Below are positions 27,874-36,325 of a DNA stretch of 64,000 nt, one piece after another (positions within the stretch are counted from its first letter, which is position 1; the number at the start of each line of letters is the position of its first letter). Under the pieces are notes generated by a model that was not told where the DNA came from, made no database searches, and worked only from the letters and a program-made list of their open reading frames with translations. This DNA comes from Maledivibacter sp. (GTDB taxonomy: Bacteria; Bacillota; Clostridia; Peptostreptococcales; Caminicellaceae), in the NCBI GenBank assembly GCA_025210375.1, contig JAOASB010000029.1:310001-374000 (forward strand), written 5' to 3'. The position numbers and the translations under genes were made by a program.

Positions 27874-27914
27874 ATTTTTTTATTTTAACTTAATGTAGAA
27901 AGGGGGTAAAATCA

Positions 27915-28595
27915 ATGGAAAAGAAAAAAGTTATAATTATTTCCATTATCGTTATTCTGGCTATATTAGTAATATTACCATCGCCCTCAATAGCAAAGAA
28001 AATAGATCACGACTCAAAATTCACCTATTCCACTAGTATAACAGGTAAATACAGCCGCTCTGAAAGGGCAAATATCTACAAAACCGATATGGATGTGCCT
28101 AATACTGCAAGATATATCATCAAAGAAAAAAGGCCAGAGTCCTATACGGATTTAACCAATGAAGAATCTATACAGATTACATATGATGACTATTATATCT
28201 TAGTATACAAGGGAGAGGATTTACAAACATACGTGCAAACTTCTTCTCGAAAGTTTATCCATAGGAATGGTTACTATGGTCTATACAGGCCCTACAGAAG
28301 AAATATTATAGTATTCTATGATAGATCCTATAGGTCAAGAAGATACTCTAATACTGACAGTAACCGTTATGGCGGAGGATATTATAAACAAACACCAGTA
28401 TCAAAGTCTTCAAACAGCAGTAAAATTACAACGGATAAAAATTCTTCATCCAAAATAAAAACCAACAGTAATGATTCATCTAAAATAAGAACCACTAGTA
28501 CTAAACCAAAGATAAGTACTACTTCAGGCTCAATTCGTAAAGGAAGTTCTGGATCAAGGAGCAGCCTAGGTGGTGGCACAAGCTTTGGAAAATAA
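27915..28595 (+). CDS. Membrane-anchored Ser/Gly-tailed protein, DUF4247-like
   Basis: 226 residues. One N-terminal membrane segment (about 5-25, VIIISIIVILAILVILP), then an extracytoplasmic domain of about 110 residues (YSRSERANIYKTDMDVPNTA, YYILVYKGEDLQTYVQ, YGLYRPYRR), and a low-complexity tail with four near-repeats of SSKI-T-NS ending in SLGGGTSFGK. Position next to DUF4178, DUF350 and spermidine synthase genes, and the Gly/Ser-FGK end, fit DUF4247, but the assignment is tentative. It starts 41 bp after the DUF4178 gene with a GGGGG ribosome site. Confidence 0.55.
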   Translation: MEKKKVIIISIIVILAILVILPSPSIAKKIDHDSKFTYSTSITGKYSRSERANIYKTDMDVPNTARYIIKEKRPESYTDLTNEESIQITYDDYYILVYKGEDLQTYVQTSSRKFIHRNGYYGLYRPYRRNIIVFYDRSYRSRRYSNTDSNRYGGGYYKQTPVSKSSNSSKITTDKNSSSKIKTNSNDSSKIRTTSTKPKISTTSGSIRKGSSGSRSSLGGGTSFGK

Positions 28596-28625
28596 ATTTT
28601 TACAATATGGAAAGGAGATTATCAC

Positions 28626-28832
28626 ATGGATATACTTTCAAATCCAATTATCGAAACAATTGTTTATGCAATACTAGCGTTAATACTAATGTTTGTAGGC
28701 TATAAATTCTTCGACATAATAACACCCTATAATTTTGCGGAAGAAATTAAAGAAAAAAATCCTGCTATAGGTGCGGTTATTGCAGGTATATTTATCGCTA
28801 CATCAATTATTATTAAAGCGGCCATTTCTTAA
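28626..28832 (+). CDS. DUF350 family small membrane protein (first copy)
   Basis: 68 residues with two predicted membrane helices: about 7-30 (IIETIVYAILALILMFVGYKFFD) and 45-66. The link IITPYNFAEEIKEKNPAIGAVIAGIFIA is characteristic of DUF350, usually found as one or more repeats. Ribosome site AAGGAG. It is followed by a second DUF350 gene. Function unknown; it probably forms a membrane complex with the operon's other products. Confidence 0.85.
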   Translation: MDILSNPIIETIVYAILALILMFVGYKFFDIITPYNFAEEIKEKNPAIGAVIAGIFIATSIIIKAAIS

Positions 28833-28857
28833 AAAATACTGAAGGAGGTTATATCTT

Positions 28858-29052
28858 ATGAATCCTATTGTTTCAACAATAATATATTTTGTAATTGGTA
28901 TGGTTTTTTGTGCCATAGGTTATAAAGTCTTTGATATTATAACTCCCTTTGATCTCAATAAAGAAATAGATGATCATAATGTTGCAGCTGGTTTATCTGT
29001 GGCAGGGATATTTATAGGGGTAGCTATAGTTGTTAGTGCTGCAATTCTATAA
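28858..29052 (+). CDS. DUF350 family small membrane protein (second copy)
   Basis: 64 residues, same plan as the preceding gene: helix about 5-27 (TIIYFVIGMVFCAIGYKVFD), IITPFDLNKEIDDHNVAAGLSVAGIFIG, second helix. The two proteins are homologous but clearly diverged, so they may form a heteromer. Ribosome site GAAGGAGG. Confidence 0.85.
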   Translation: MNPIVSTIIYFVIGMVFCAIGYKVFDIITPFDLNKEIDDHNVAAGLSVAGIFIGVAIVVSAAIL

Positions 29053-29088
29053 GTTTAAAATCTTTACATTATAGTACGGAGGTCACAT

Positions 29089-30639
29089 ATGACAAAAAAT
29101 GAAAATTACAATAATCATTCTAATGGTGAACAGATTAATGCAGGACCTTTACTATTTGCTATATTTGTAATTGCTATTTGTGGTATTATATATGAACTGA
29201 TCATCGGAGCGATCAGTTCATATTTATTAGGTGATAGTGTTAAACAATATTCTATTACAATAGGTCTTTTTATGAGTGCCATGGGTATTGGTTCCTATCT
29301 GACAAAATACTTCAAACGAAATCTTTTTGATGTATTTGTTACCATTGAATTAATCATTGGACTAGTAGGGGGTTTGTCTGCCATAATGCTTTTTGGTGCA
29401 TATGGGTTTACAGACTTTTATTATTTTGTTATGTACTTTACCATTATTACTATAGGTATACTAGTTGGTTTAGAAATCCCTATTATTACTAGAATTATTG
29501 AAGAAAAGGAAAACAACCTAAGACTTACTATTGCCAATGTTTTGAGTTTTGATTATATCGGAGCATTACTAGGGTCATTAGCCTTTCCCCTAATACTTTT
29601 GCCACAGCTTGGAGAAATTAGGACTTCCTTCTTTATCGGATTTATTAATATTGGTGTTGCAAACCTAATCATCTATAAATATAAACACTTAATTAAGAAT
29701 CTAAAACCTATGAAGTTCTGTGCCTTAGTATTTGCCCTAATAATAATTTTTGGATTTATTTTAGGGGATCATGCTGCTAAAACCATTGAAGATAGCTTTT
29801 ATCGAGATAAAATAATATATAGAGAACAAACTAAATATCAAAAAATAGTTGTTACAAAGCATCGTGATGATCTTCGTTTGTTCCTTAATGGCAATATTCA
29901 ATTTAGCTCCCTCGATGAATATAGATATCATGAAGCCTTAGTACATCCTGCAATGTCACTTGCTTCAAAACATGAAGATATACTTGTTCTAGGTGGCGGA
30001 GACGGTCTTGCCATAAGGGAAATCCTTAAATACAATGGGGTTGATAATATTACACTTGTGGATTTAGATCCTGCAATGACTTCTTTTTGTAGTACTCAAC
30101 CCCTAATAAAGGCTTTAAATAAAAATTCCCTTAAAAACAAAAAAGTTAGTATAATCAATCAAGATGCCTATAAGTATCTTGAAAATACTAAAAAAAAATT
30201 TGATGTCATTATCGTAGATCTTCCGGATCCCAATAATGAATCCTTAAATAAATTGTATTCAAATTTATTTTATAGACTAATATACAATCACATGACTGAA
30301 GGTGGCATGGTATCAATTCAATCTACTAGCCCTTATTTTGCTAATGAAGCCTATTGGTGTATTAGAAAAACCGTTGAATCAGAAGGATTTTTCACATCGG
30401 GATATCATTTAAATATTCCTTCCTTCGGTGACTGGGGCTTCACCCTTGCATCAAATAAAAGTTTTTCAAAGGAAGATATAAATATCACTATACCTACCCA
30501 ATATCTTAATAGGGAAATAGCTAAGGGAATATTCTATTTTGCTAAGGATGAAAATACATCAAAGGATAAAGTGAAAATTAACAGTTTAACCAATCCCGTT
30601 CTAATCCAATACTACCAAAAAGCTTGGACTACATATTAA
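29089..30639 (+). CDS. Polyamine aminopropyltransferase with N-terminal membrane domain
   Basis: 516 residues. Residues about 20-225 hold roughly seven membrane helices; residues about 240-510 are a spermidine-synthase domain: YQKIVVTKHRDDLRLFLNGN, SLDEYRYHEALVHPAM, the decarboxylated-SAM site ILVLGGGDGLAIREIL, VDLDPAM and the catalytic acid region IVDLPDPNNESLNKLYS. All binding motifs look intact. The membrane-fused form is found in DUF350/DUF4178/PspA clusters and may make or modify polyamines at the membrane. Last gene of the operon, facing pspA across a shared terminator. Confidence 0.88.
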   Translation: MTKNENYNNHSNGEQINAGPLLFAIFVIAICGIIYELIIGAISSYLLGDSVKQYSITIGLFMSAMGIGSYLTKYFKRNLFDVFVTIELIIGLVGGLSAIMLFGAYGFTDFYYFVMYFTIITIGILVGLEIPIITRIIEEKENNLRLTIANVLSFDYIGALLGSLAFPLILLPQLGEIRTSFFIGFINIGVANLIIYKYKHLIKNLKPMKFCALVFALIIIFGFILGDHAAKTIEDSFYRDKIIYREQTKYQKIVVTKHRDDLRLFLNGNIQFSSLDEYRYHEALVHPAMSLASKHEDILVLGGGDGLAIREILKYNGVDNITLVDLDPAMTSFCSTQPLIKALNKNSLKNKKVSIINQDAYKYLENTKKKFDVIIVDLPDPNNESLNKLYSNLFYRLIYNHMTEGGMVSIQSTSPYFANEAYWCIRKTVESEGFFTSGYHLNIPSFGDWGFTLASNKSFSKEDINITIPTQYLNREIAKGIFYFAKDENTSKDKVKINSLTNPVLIQYYQKAWTTY

Positions 30640-30723
30640 ATACTTACTAATGCCAGTTTCTATCATAGGAAATGTAGGAGATAGATTGAAGGGGACTATA
30701 TTATAATTTAGGTATCAAAGGAT

Positions 30724-30771
30724 AAAAAATAAGACTATAGGTATATTCCTAAGCCCACAGTCTTATTTTTT
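30724..30771. terminator. Bidirectional terminator between the polyamine and pspA operons
   Basis: AAAAAATAAGACT pairs with AGTCTTATTTTTT around a 22-nt loop; poly-A on one side and poly-T on the other serve both convergent transcripts. Confidence 0.8.
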
Positions 30772-30778
30772 AACTACA

Positions 30779-31453
30779 TTATTTACCAAGCTTAGCCTTT
30801 AATGCGGCTAACTCATCCATTACACCGGCATCTTGCTGCTCTAATTCCTTGAACTGATCATCTAGATCATCTCCATCCATGAAGTCGTTTAGCTCTGCCT
30901 CAGCTACAGCTTGACTTTCAATAGCATCAACCTTCTCACTCATACGACTAAAGGTATCAAATACGCTATTATCATTTAATCCAGACATTGTTTTTTGAAT
31001 AGATTTTTGTGCCTCTGCTCTTTTTGTCCTCGCCACTAAAAGGCCCTTTTTACGTTTTGCTTCTTCAATCTTATTACTTAGATCCCTTAAGCTGGCTTTA
31101 AGCTTATCGGTTGCACTTTTTTGACCTTCCCATTGAACTCGATATTGGGCAACTAATTCATCGATCTCTTTTTTCCGATTAAGGGCTGCAATTGCAAGCT
31201 TGTCGTCTCCCTTTGAAACAGCTAATTCCGCTTTTTTTGTCCAATCCGCGGCCTTGGCTTCTTGTTCATCTAGGGCTCTTTTCAACCTCTTTTCATCGGC
31301 TATAGCAGATGCGACCTCAACCTTTGCTTTTTTATATTGTTCATTCATATCAATAATTAATTGATTTAACATTTTCTCAGGATCTTCAGCCTTCGATATT
31401 AGATCATTGACATTTGATTTTATTACAGTTCCTAAACGATCAAAAATACCCAT
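30779..31453 (-). CDS. PspA/IM30 family membrane-stress protein
   Basis: 224 residues, almost all helical coiled coil. The start MGIFDRLGTVIKSNVNDLISKAEDPEKMLNQLI is the amphipathic membrane-binding helix followed by the conserved PspA opening; later FDTFSRMSEKVDAIESQAVAEAEL is the PspA C-terminal hallmark. PspA oligomers bind and stabilise damaged membranes. It lies with a YbjN-like gene on the opposite strand to the DUF4178-to-spermidine-synthase operon; together they form a recurring envelope module. Confidence 0.92.
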   Translation of the reverse strand: MGIFDRLGTVIKSNVNDLISKAEDPEKMLNQLIIDMNEQYKKAKVEVASAIADEKRLKRALDEQEAKAADWTKKAELAVSKGDDKLAIAALNRKKEIDELVAQYRVQWEGQKSATDKLKASLRDLSNKIEEAKRKKGLLVARTKRAEAQKSIQKTMSGLNDNSVFDTFSRMSEKVDAIESQAVAEAELNDFMDGDDLDDQFKELEQQDAGVMDELAALKAKLGK

Positions 31454-31550
31454 AATATATACCTCCTCATAAAATTATATAGTCTGAAAATTTGGGATAA
31501 TAATGAATTTAATAACAGCCGAGATGATTAGCTTGTATCTTCATGTCACC

Positions 31551-31934
31551 CTAACTTGCATATTGAACCAATATATCATAGTGCTGCATTAGGGCCAATC
31601 CTAGACTCTCAACAGTCGATTGGAATTCATTCATATCAAGATTTTGTGATTGCAATGTATCAACAAGTACTATACTATCCCCTTCAATAGCATAGGCTCC
31701 ATGAACCAAATCATTTGCATTTAATTCCAATAGCTTCTTATAGAACTCTTGTTTTTTCTCTTTGGGTAGATCCATTACCTTTACTCTAAATATAACAATA
31801 GGATCTAAAAGTTTTACTATTATATTATCAATATGTGCTATATCATCCTCAATCATCCATGTATTTTCATCGATTTCTTCAAACCTTAAGTTCATATCTA
31901 ACATATAGTTTTCTATTTTTTGTTTAGATTCCAT
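31551..31934 (-). CDS. YbjN-like (type III secretion chaperone fold) protein
   Basis: 127 residues, start ATG after AAGGGGGATATGA. Pattern of a short helix, beta strands (TWMIEDDIAHIDNIIVKLLDPIVIFRVKVM), a helix with LLELNANDLVHGAYAIEGDSIVLVDTLQ and a long C-terminal helix (NEFQSTVESLGLALMQHYDIL) fits the YbjN/CesT-like fold. Such proteins often sit beside pspA. It lies 97 bp upstream of pspA on the same strand. Likely a cytosolic chaperone or adaptor. Confidence 0.7.
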   Translation of the reverse strand: MESKQKIENYMLDMNLRFEEIDENTWMIEDDIAHIDNIIVKLLDPIVIFRVKVMDLPKEKKQEFYKKLLELNANDLVHGAYAIEGDSIVLVDTLQSQNLDMNEFQSTVESLGLALMQHYDILVQYAS

Positions 31935-32105
31935 TCATATCCCCCTTCTCAAATTCAACTTTATATCTTTACTACTTCACAGATTTCATTGTATATATAC
32001 TGATAAATATATTATATATGTTAATATAGTGAAATTACAATAATAATTTACTTCACCACTTATAGAGAGTTTTTGATATATCAATTGTTATTTCGTCGTC
32101 CATCA

Positions 32106-33728
32106 TTATCTTGAAAATACTATTTCCCCATCAAATATTGTCATTTTTACCTGTACATCCTTTATTTCACCTAAAGGAATATCAAAGATATCTTTATCGA
32201 GTATTATCATATCAGCAACCATACCTTTTTGTATCTGCCCCTTTATTTCTTCTTCAAAGGTAATATAGCTTCCTTCCTTTGTAAACATCTCTACGGCCTC
32301 ATGTACTGAAACCCTTTGAGCAGGTAAAAATCCATTTTCCGGTAATCCATCAAGTCCCTTTCTTGTAACTGCACAATATATATTGGGAAGAACATCACAG
32401 GGCTCTACAGGACAATCACTCCCCCCGGATACATGAACCCCCATATCCATAAGTGTCTTAAAATTGTAACTTGTTTCCGTTTTTGACCTTCCAACTCTTT
32501 TTTCAACTATTTTATGGTCATAATCAATGAATATAGGCTGAACATAGGCTCCCATATTGAGCTTCTTAAATCTTTCAAGTAGATGTTTATCCATGATTTG
32601 ACAATGAACTATTCCATGTCTTAGATTCTTTATCCCCCACTTCTTATATGCCTTTTCCATTGAATTGAATACCATTTCCAATGCACCGTCACCAATACAA
32701 TGAGTCGCAATTTGCATATTATTTTTATGGGCAGTATCAATTAAAGCATCCAATTCCTCCTGAGCAAAGTAGGGGATTCCAAAGTTCCCAGGACAATCCA
32801 CATATTCATCCTTCATAAATGCTGTTCTCGCACCTAAAGATCCATCTGTTAAAAGCTTTAATGGGCCAATCTTAAAGTGTCCATTTGTCCAACCCGTATT
32901 ATACCCTTTTTTTATGAATTCCTTTAAATAATTGACGTCATGAATTAAACACTGTTCATTAATTCTAAGATTAAGATTACCTTCTTTATTAAGCTCCGTA
33001 AATGCCTTAATAACCAGCTCGGGATCATTTTGGGGAAGAGCAGAAAAATCATCTGTTCCAACGGAGGTGATTCCCATACTTGAAGCATATTCTGAAGCTT
33101 TCAGTATCATATCCTTTATTTCCTTTAATGTTGGATTAGGTATCTTTCTAGATATGAATTCCAAAGCTTTTTCCCTTAAAATTCCGGAGGCTTTACCACA
33201 ATAATCCCTATCTATTTTTCCACCTTCAATGGAAGGAATATGATCATATATATCGGCTTCCATCAAAGCCCTTGTATTTGCCACCCCTATATGCCCACAT
33301 GCCCTTGTGAATAAAATAGGATGCTCAGTTGATATTTTATCTAAATCATGCCTTGTAGGAAGTTGTCCATCATCAAAACAATCCTGATTCCAGCCCCTTC
33401 CTAAAATCCATTTTCCAGATGATATTTTCTTATCATCAAGATATTTTTTACCTATTTCAATCATATTCTTAATAGATTTAGCCTCTATAAGATCGGCTTT
33501 TGTTAGGGTATAACCAAAGTTTAATAAATGCATGTGACTATCATTAAATCCTGGCAGCACAAGCTTACCCTTTAAATCTATCAACTTGGTTTCCGAATTT
33601 TTCATACCAAGTATAGCTTCGTCTGTTCCAACAGCTTCAATTTTATTATCCTTTATCCCTACTGCCGAAACCTGAGGAATATCTTTATTCATCGTGACTA
33701 CTTTGCCATTAAATAGAATATAGTTCAT
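32106..33728 (-). CDS. YtcJ-like metal-dependent amidohydrolase
   Basis: 540 residues, amidohydrolase_3 type. N-terminal beta part with LVLPGFNDSHMHLLNFG (HxH metal site), ILGRGWNQDCFDD, CGHIGVANTRAL, the segment GPLKLLTDGSLGARTA, ATHCIGDGALEMV, VHCQIMDK and the late metal ligand GGSDCPVEPCDVLP; the C-terminal strand IILDKDIFDIPLGEI closes the composite domain. Enzymes of this kind hydrolyse amides or related C-N bonds; the substrate is unknown. Single gene. Confidence 0.88.
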   Translation of the reverse strand: MNYILFNGKVVTMNKDIPQVSAVGIKDNKIEAVGTDEAILGMKNSETKLIDLKGKLVLPGFNDSHMHLLNFGYTLTKADLIEAKSIKNMIEIGKKYLDDKKISSGKWILGRGWNQDCFDDGQLPTRHDLDKISTEHPILFTRACGHIGVANTRALMEADIYDHIPSIEGGKIDRDYCGKASGILREKALEFISRKIPNPTLKEIKDMILKASEYASSMGITSVGTDDFSALPQNDPELVIKAFTELNKEGNLNLRINEQCLIHDVNYLKEFIKKGYNTGWTNGHFKIGPLKLLTDGSLGARTAFMKDEYVDCPGNFGIPYFAQEELDALIDTAHKNNMQIATHCIGDGALEMVFNSMEKAYKKWGIKNLRHGIVHCQIMDKHLLERFKKLNMGAYVQPIFIDYDHKIVEKRVGRSKTETSYNFKTLMDMGVHVSGGSDCPVEPCDVLPNIYCAVTRKGLDGLPENGFLPAQRVSVHEAVEMFTKEGSYITFEEEIKGQIQKGMVADMIILDKDIFDIPLGEIKDVQVKMTIFDGEIVFSR

Positions 33729-33752
33729 TTCAATTCACCTACTCCTATAAAT

Positions 33753-33790
33753 AAAATAAAATCAGATAAAACTTTATCTGATTTTATTTT
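33753..33790 (-). terminator. Terminator after the sigma/anti-sigma operon
   Basis: AAAATAAAATCAGATAAA pairs with TTTATCTGATTTTATTTT around AC. It lies after the DUF4179 gene on the minus strand and before the amidohydrolase gene. Confidence 0.75.
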
Positions 33791-33887
33791 ATACCTATTC
33801 CCTTGTATAAGCAATTAAACTATAAATAATATCTCTTATCCCTTATTATTTATAAAAAATTTAAAACTCTACTGAATGCTTTTACTT

Positions 33888-35189
33888 CTAATCTATATCA
33901 ATATCAATAACTTTATTATATACTTTCTTATATGTTATTCTCTGAATATCCAATTCCATTTTTTCACCCTTACCAGTAAAATGCATGGTTCTAGTATGTT
34001 TAATTGCTGCATTATTTATTTTGATATGATCATCATTTATAGTTTCCTTTAGCTCTACAGCTTTCCCATCCATTATTAAATATACCCTAGTGAGAATGGT
34101 GCTTTCATCTGTAGTAATGGTTATATATGTGTCCCCATTTGATTCATATATATTGTTAAACTCTACCCTTTGTCCTAAGACATTTATAGACTTATCATGA
34201 AAATCCTTATTTAGATAAACCTTCTGATCAGCATCATGATCTGACGAAGAACTCACAAGCTTAATTTGAAGCTTTTCTAAATCCCTTGGTAAGGCATCAT
34301 AGTCAAATTGAAATTTAGTCCCCTTCATGTCGGTACTCATACTACTACCTTGACTAGCCACTTCTTTTCCATTGGCAATGAGCTGTATCTCTAAATTATC
34401 ATGTCTAAACCCTTCACCTTTTATTTGTTCCTTAGCAAGCTCTATTATATTTTGAATATATCCTTTTATAGAAGTCCCCGTTGGAGAAGCGGAAATAGAT
34501 TTAAATCGAATTTTTGATTCATCCACCTTAACACTTTTATTAATACTTTTTTTCAAGGTATGTCCCATGGCCTTACTTCTATCCAAAGTAAACTTAATAC
34601 TTCCCTCTTTTCTTTCATTTTTCTTCCATATACCAAATCTAAATTCCAATTGTTTTTCAAAAAACTTTGGAGTTGCAAAATCTGAAATATAATGAACCTC
34701 CGTTTCATCATCACTTATCAGTCCCTGAGAACCATGCATTCTGTATTCTTTCATACCTTTAAAATACCCATTTGAAAAATCCATACTATCAATTTTACCA
34801 TGGGTATCTTTAACTGTATAGAAGGCTATCAGCCTATTATCATCCAACATTATACCATCTAATGTAACTTTCACACCATTTCCAAAGGTATAGCTTTTCT
34901 CTATAACTTGACCTTTTCCTAATTCATTAAGCTGCTTTAAAGTTCCATTCATAACCCCATCATAGCCAATAAGTCTCTTAGTATAAAAAGCTAGGGTATC
35001 AAAATTATATCCAATAAGTAAAATAGCCATGATTACAGCTACAGCCCTCAATCTCCAAGTCCTTTTTTTAGGATTTTTCATCCCTTTATTTTCAAGTGCG
35101 GCTTTGAGTCTAAGCTCTAATTCTTCTGGAGCCTTAATTTTATCTATTTCTAATTTTTCTTCATATAACATCTTTTCAACTTCCTTCAT
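33888..35189 (-). CDS. DUF4179 membrane-anchored anti-sigma factor
   Basis: 433 residues from the ATG at 35189, which follows GGAGGTGAGGGGT; a start at 35204 lies before that site. Short cytosolic part (about 1-50, with APEELELRLKAAL as the likely sigma-binding region), one membrane helix (about 52-70, VAVIMAILLIGYNF), and a large extracytoplasmic beta-rich DUF4179 domain. The gene overlaps the sigma gene by 14 bp, so the two are co-translated. Known pairs of this kind hold the sigma factor inactive at the membrane until an envelope signal arrives. Confidence 0.85.
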   Translation of the reverse strand: MKEVEKMLYEEKLEIDKIKAPEELELRLKAALENKGMKNPKKRTWRLRAVAVIMAILLIGYNFDTLAFYTKRLIGYDGVMNGTLKQLNELGKGQVIEKSYTFGNGVKVTLDGIMLDDNRLIAFYTVKDTHGKIDSMDFSNGYFKGMKEYRMHGSQGLISDDETEVHYISDFATPKFFEKQLEFRFGIWKKNERKEGSIKFTLDRSKAMGHTLKKSINKSVKVDESKIRFKSISASPTGTSIKGYIQNIIELAKEQIKGEGFRHDNLEIQLIANGKEVASQGSSMSTDMKGTKFQFDYDALPRDLEKLQIKLVSSSSDHDADQKVYLNKDFHDKSINVLGQRVEFNNIYESNGDTYITITTDESTILTRVYLIMDGKAVELKETINDDHIKINNAAIKHTRTMHFTGKGEKMELDIQRITYKKVYNKVIDIDID

Positions 35190-35703
35190 ACCCCTCACCT
35201 CCAAAGCTTTCTTTTAATTTTTTAAGTCCTATGGAAATTCGAGATTTTACCGTGCCTACAGGTATCTTGAGCATATCACTAATGCTTCGATAGTCCAGGT
35301 CTAAAAAATATCTTAGTTTTAAAACCTCTTGATGTTTTTTGTTGAGTCTAGATAAATGTTTATCCAGCATAAGTCTTTCTTCCTTCTGCTTAAAGCCTCC
35401 TTCCTCACCTTTGTCTTCAACAACCTCTAAGCTAATTATTTTCTTATTCTTGACCAAAAGATTTCTACATCGATTTACTAAGATAGTTCTACTCCAGCTA
35501 TAAAATGCTTCTTCTTTTTTTAGTTTGTGTATATTTTCATATATAATCACAATCATATCTTCTAAGGCGTCTAAAGCATCCTCCTTATTTCTCATATACG
35601 TATAGGCCAATTTATAATAATCGTGTTTTTTTTCCATAATAAGCTGTACCAATGCATCTTTATCACCTTTTTTGGCTTTTTTTATTAGCTTCTCGATATC
35701 CAT
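35176..35703 (-). CDS. ECF-type RNA polymerase sigma factor
   Basis: 175 residues. Region 2 (about 10-75) includes LAYTYMRNKEDALDALEDMIVIIYENIHKL and YSWSRTILVNRCRNLL; region 4 (about 110-165) has HQEVLKLRYFLDLDYRSISDMLKIPVGTVKSRISIGLKKL, a clear helix-turn-helix. It recruits RNA polymerase to stress genes and is paired with the DUF4179 anti-sigma factor. A possible ECF-like -35 (TGAACCTTTT on the minus strand near 35745) lies upstream, suggesting self-activation, but the -10 is not clear. Confidence 0.9.
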   Translation of the reverse strand: MDIEKLIKKAKKGDKDALVQLIMEKKHDYYKLAYTYMRNKEDALDALEDMIVIIYENIHKLKKEEAFYSWSRTILVNRCRNLLVKNKKIISLEVVEDKGEEGGFKQKEERLMLDKHLSRLNKKHQEVLKLRYFLDLDYRSISDMLKIPVGTVKSRISIGLKKLKESFGGEGYEGS

Positions 35704-35778
35704 ATCCCCACCCCACTTTCATATATAAGAGTGATCTAATGTGAAAAAGGTTCATTTTATTTTCAAAAATAATTTTAA

Positions 35779-35812
35779 GACCGATTATTGATATTTATAT
35801 CAAAAATCGGTC
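35779..35812 (-). terminator. Terminator after the threonine/serine exporter genes
   Basis: On the minus strand GACCGAT..TTGATA and TATCAA..ATCGGTC pair around TAAA, followed by TTAAAATTATTTTTG. It separates the exporter operon from the sigma operon. Confidence 0.6.
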
Positions 35813-35830
35813 ATTACTATATTTATATAC

Positions 35831-35893
35831 TAGGGAGCTTCAAAAATAAACTAGTCATCTTACTCGTCCCTTTTATTATTTTTTTCATATATC
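35831..35893. repeat. Short dispersed repeat, copy B
   Basis: About 60 bp nearly identical to 1727-1785. As with copy A, it starts right after the stop codon of a minus-strand gene (here the exporter subunit at 35894). Confidence 0.65.
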
Positions 35894-36325
35894 TTATGTT
35901 CTTTTTTTCTTCATTATTTTGGCAAAGGAAGTTACAATTATTATACCCACGGATATGGCGCCACTGGTAAATACAGCCTCTGTGCCGAACTTAGCAGCGA
36001 TATTAAAATCTTGATTTGCAAGACTTGCCATTGATAGATATATTGTATAACCCGGTACTAAGGGAACGATTCCTGGTATAACAAATGTAGTAACAGGTTT
36101 TTTATCTATCCTAGCAAATATTTCTCCCAAGATTCCAACAAAAGTCGATGCAATAAAAATTGAAAAGGTAGAAGACATAGTCAGTTCCTTAATATATATA
36201 TATAATGTCCATCCAATTCCTCCTGTTAAACCTGCATAAAATATGGATTTCTTAGGAACATTGAATAAAACAGAAAACCCAACGGTGGATATAAAGGAAA
36301 AAATGAAATCCTTATAATATGCCAT
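35894..36325 (-). CDS. Threonine/serine exporter, ThrE C-terminal-type subunit
   Basis: 143 residues from the ATG at 36325, which overlaps the previous gene's stop as TAATG behind GGAGGTG; a longer frame to 36355 has no support. About five membrane helices with GFSVLFNVPKKSIFYAGLTGGIGW, TFVGILGEIFARIDKKPVTTFVIPGIVPLVPGYTIY. This is the ThrE_2 half; in Corynebacterium ThrE both halves are one protein, while many Firmicutes split them. It works with the 36325-37098 product to export small hydroxy amino acids. Confidence 0.88.
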   Translation of the reverse strand: MAYYKDFIFSFISTVGFSVLFNVPKKSIFYAGLTGGIGWTLYIYIKELTMSSTFSIFIASTFVGILGEIFARIDKKPVTTFVIPGIVPLVPGYTIYLSMASLANQDFNIAAKFGTEAVFTSGAISVGIIIVTSFAKIMKKKRT

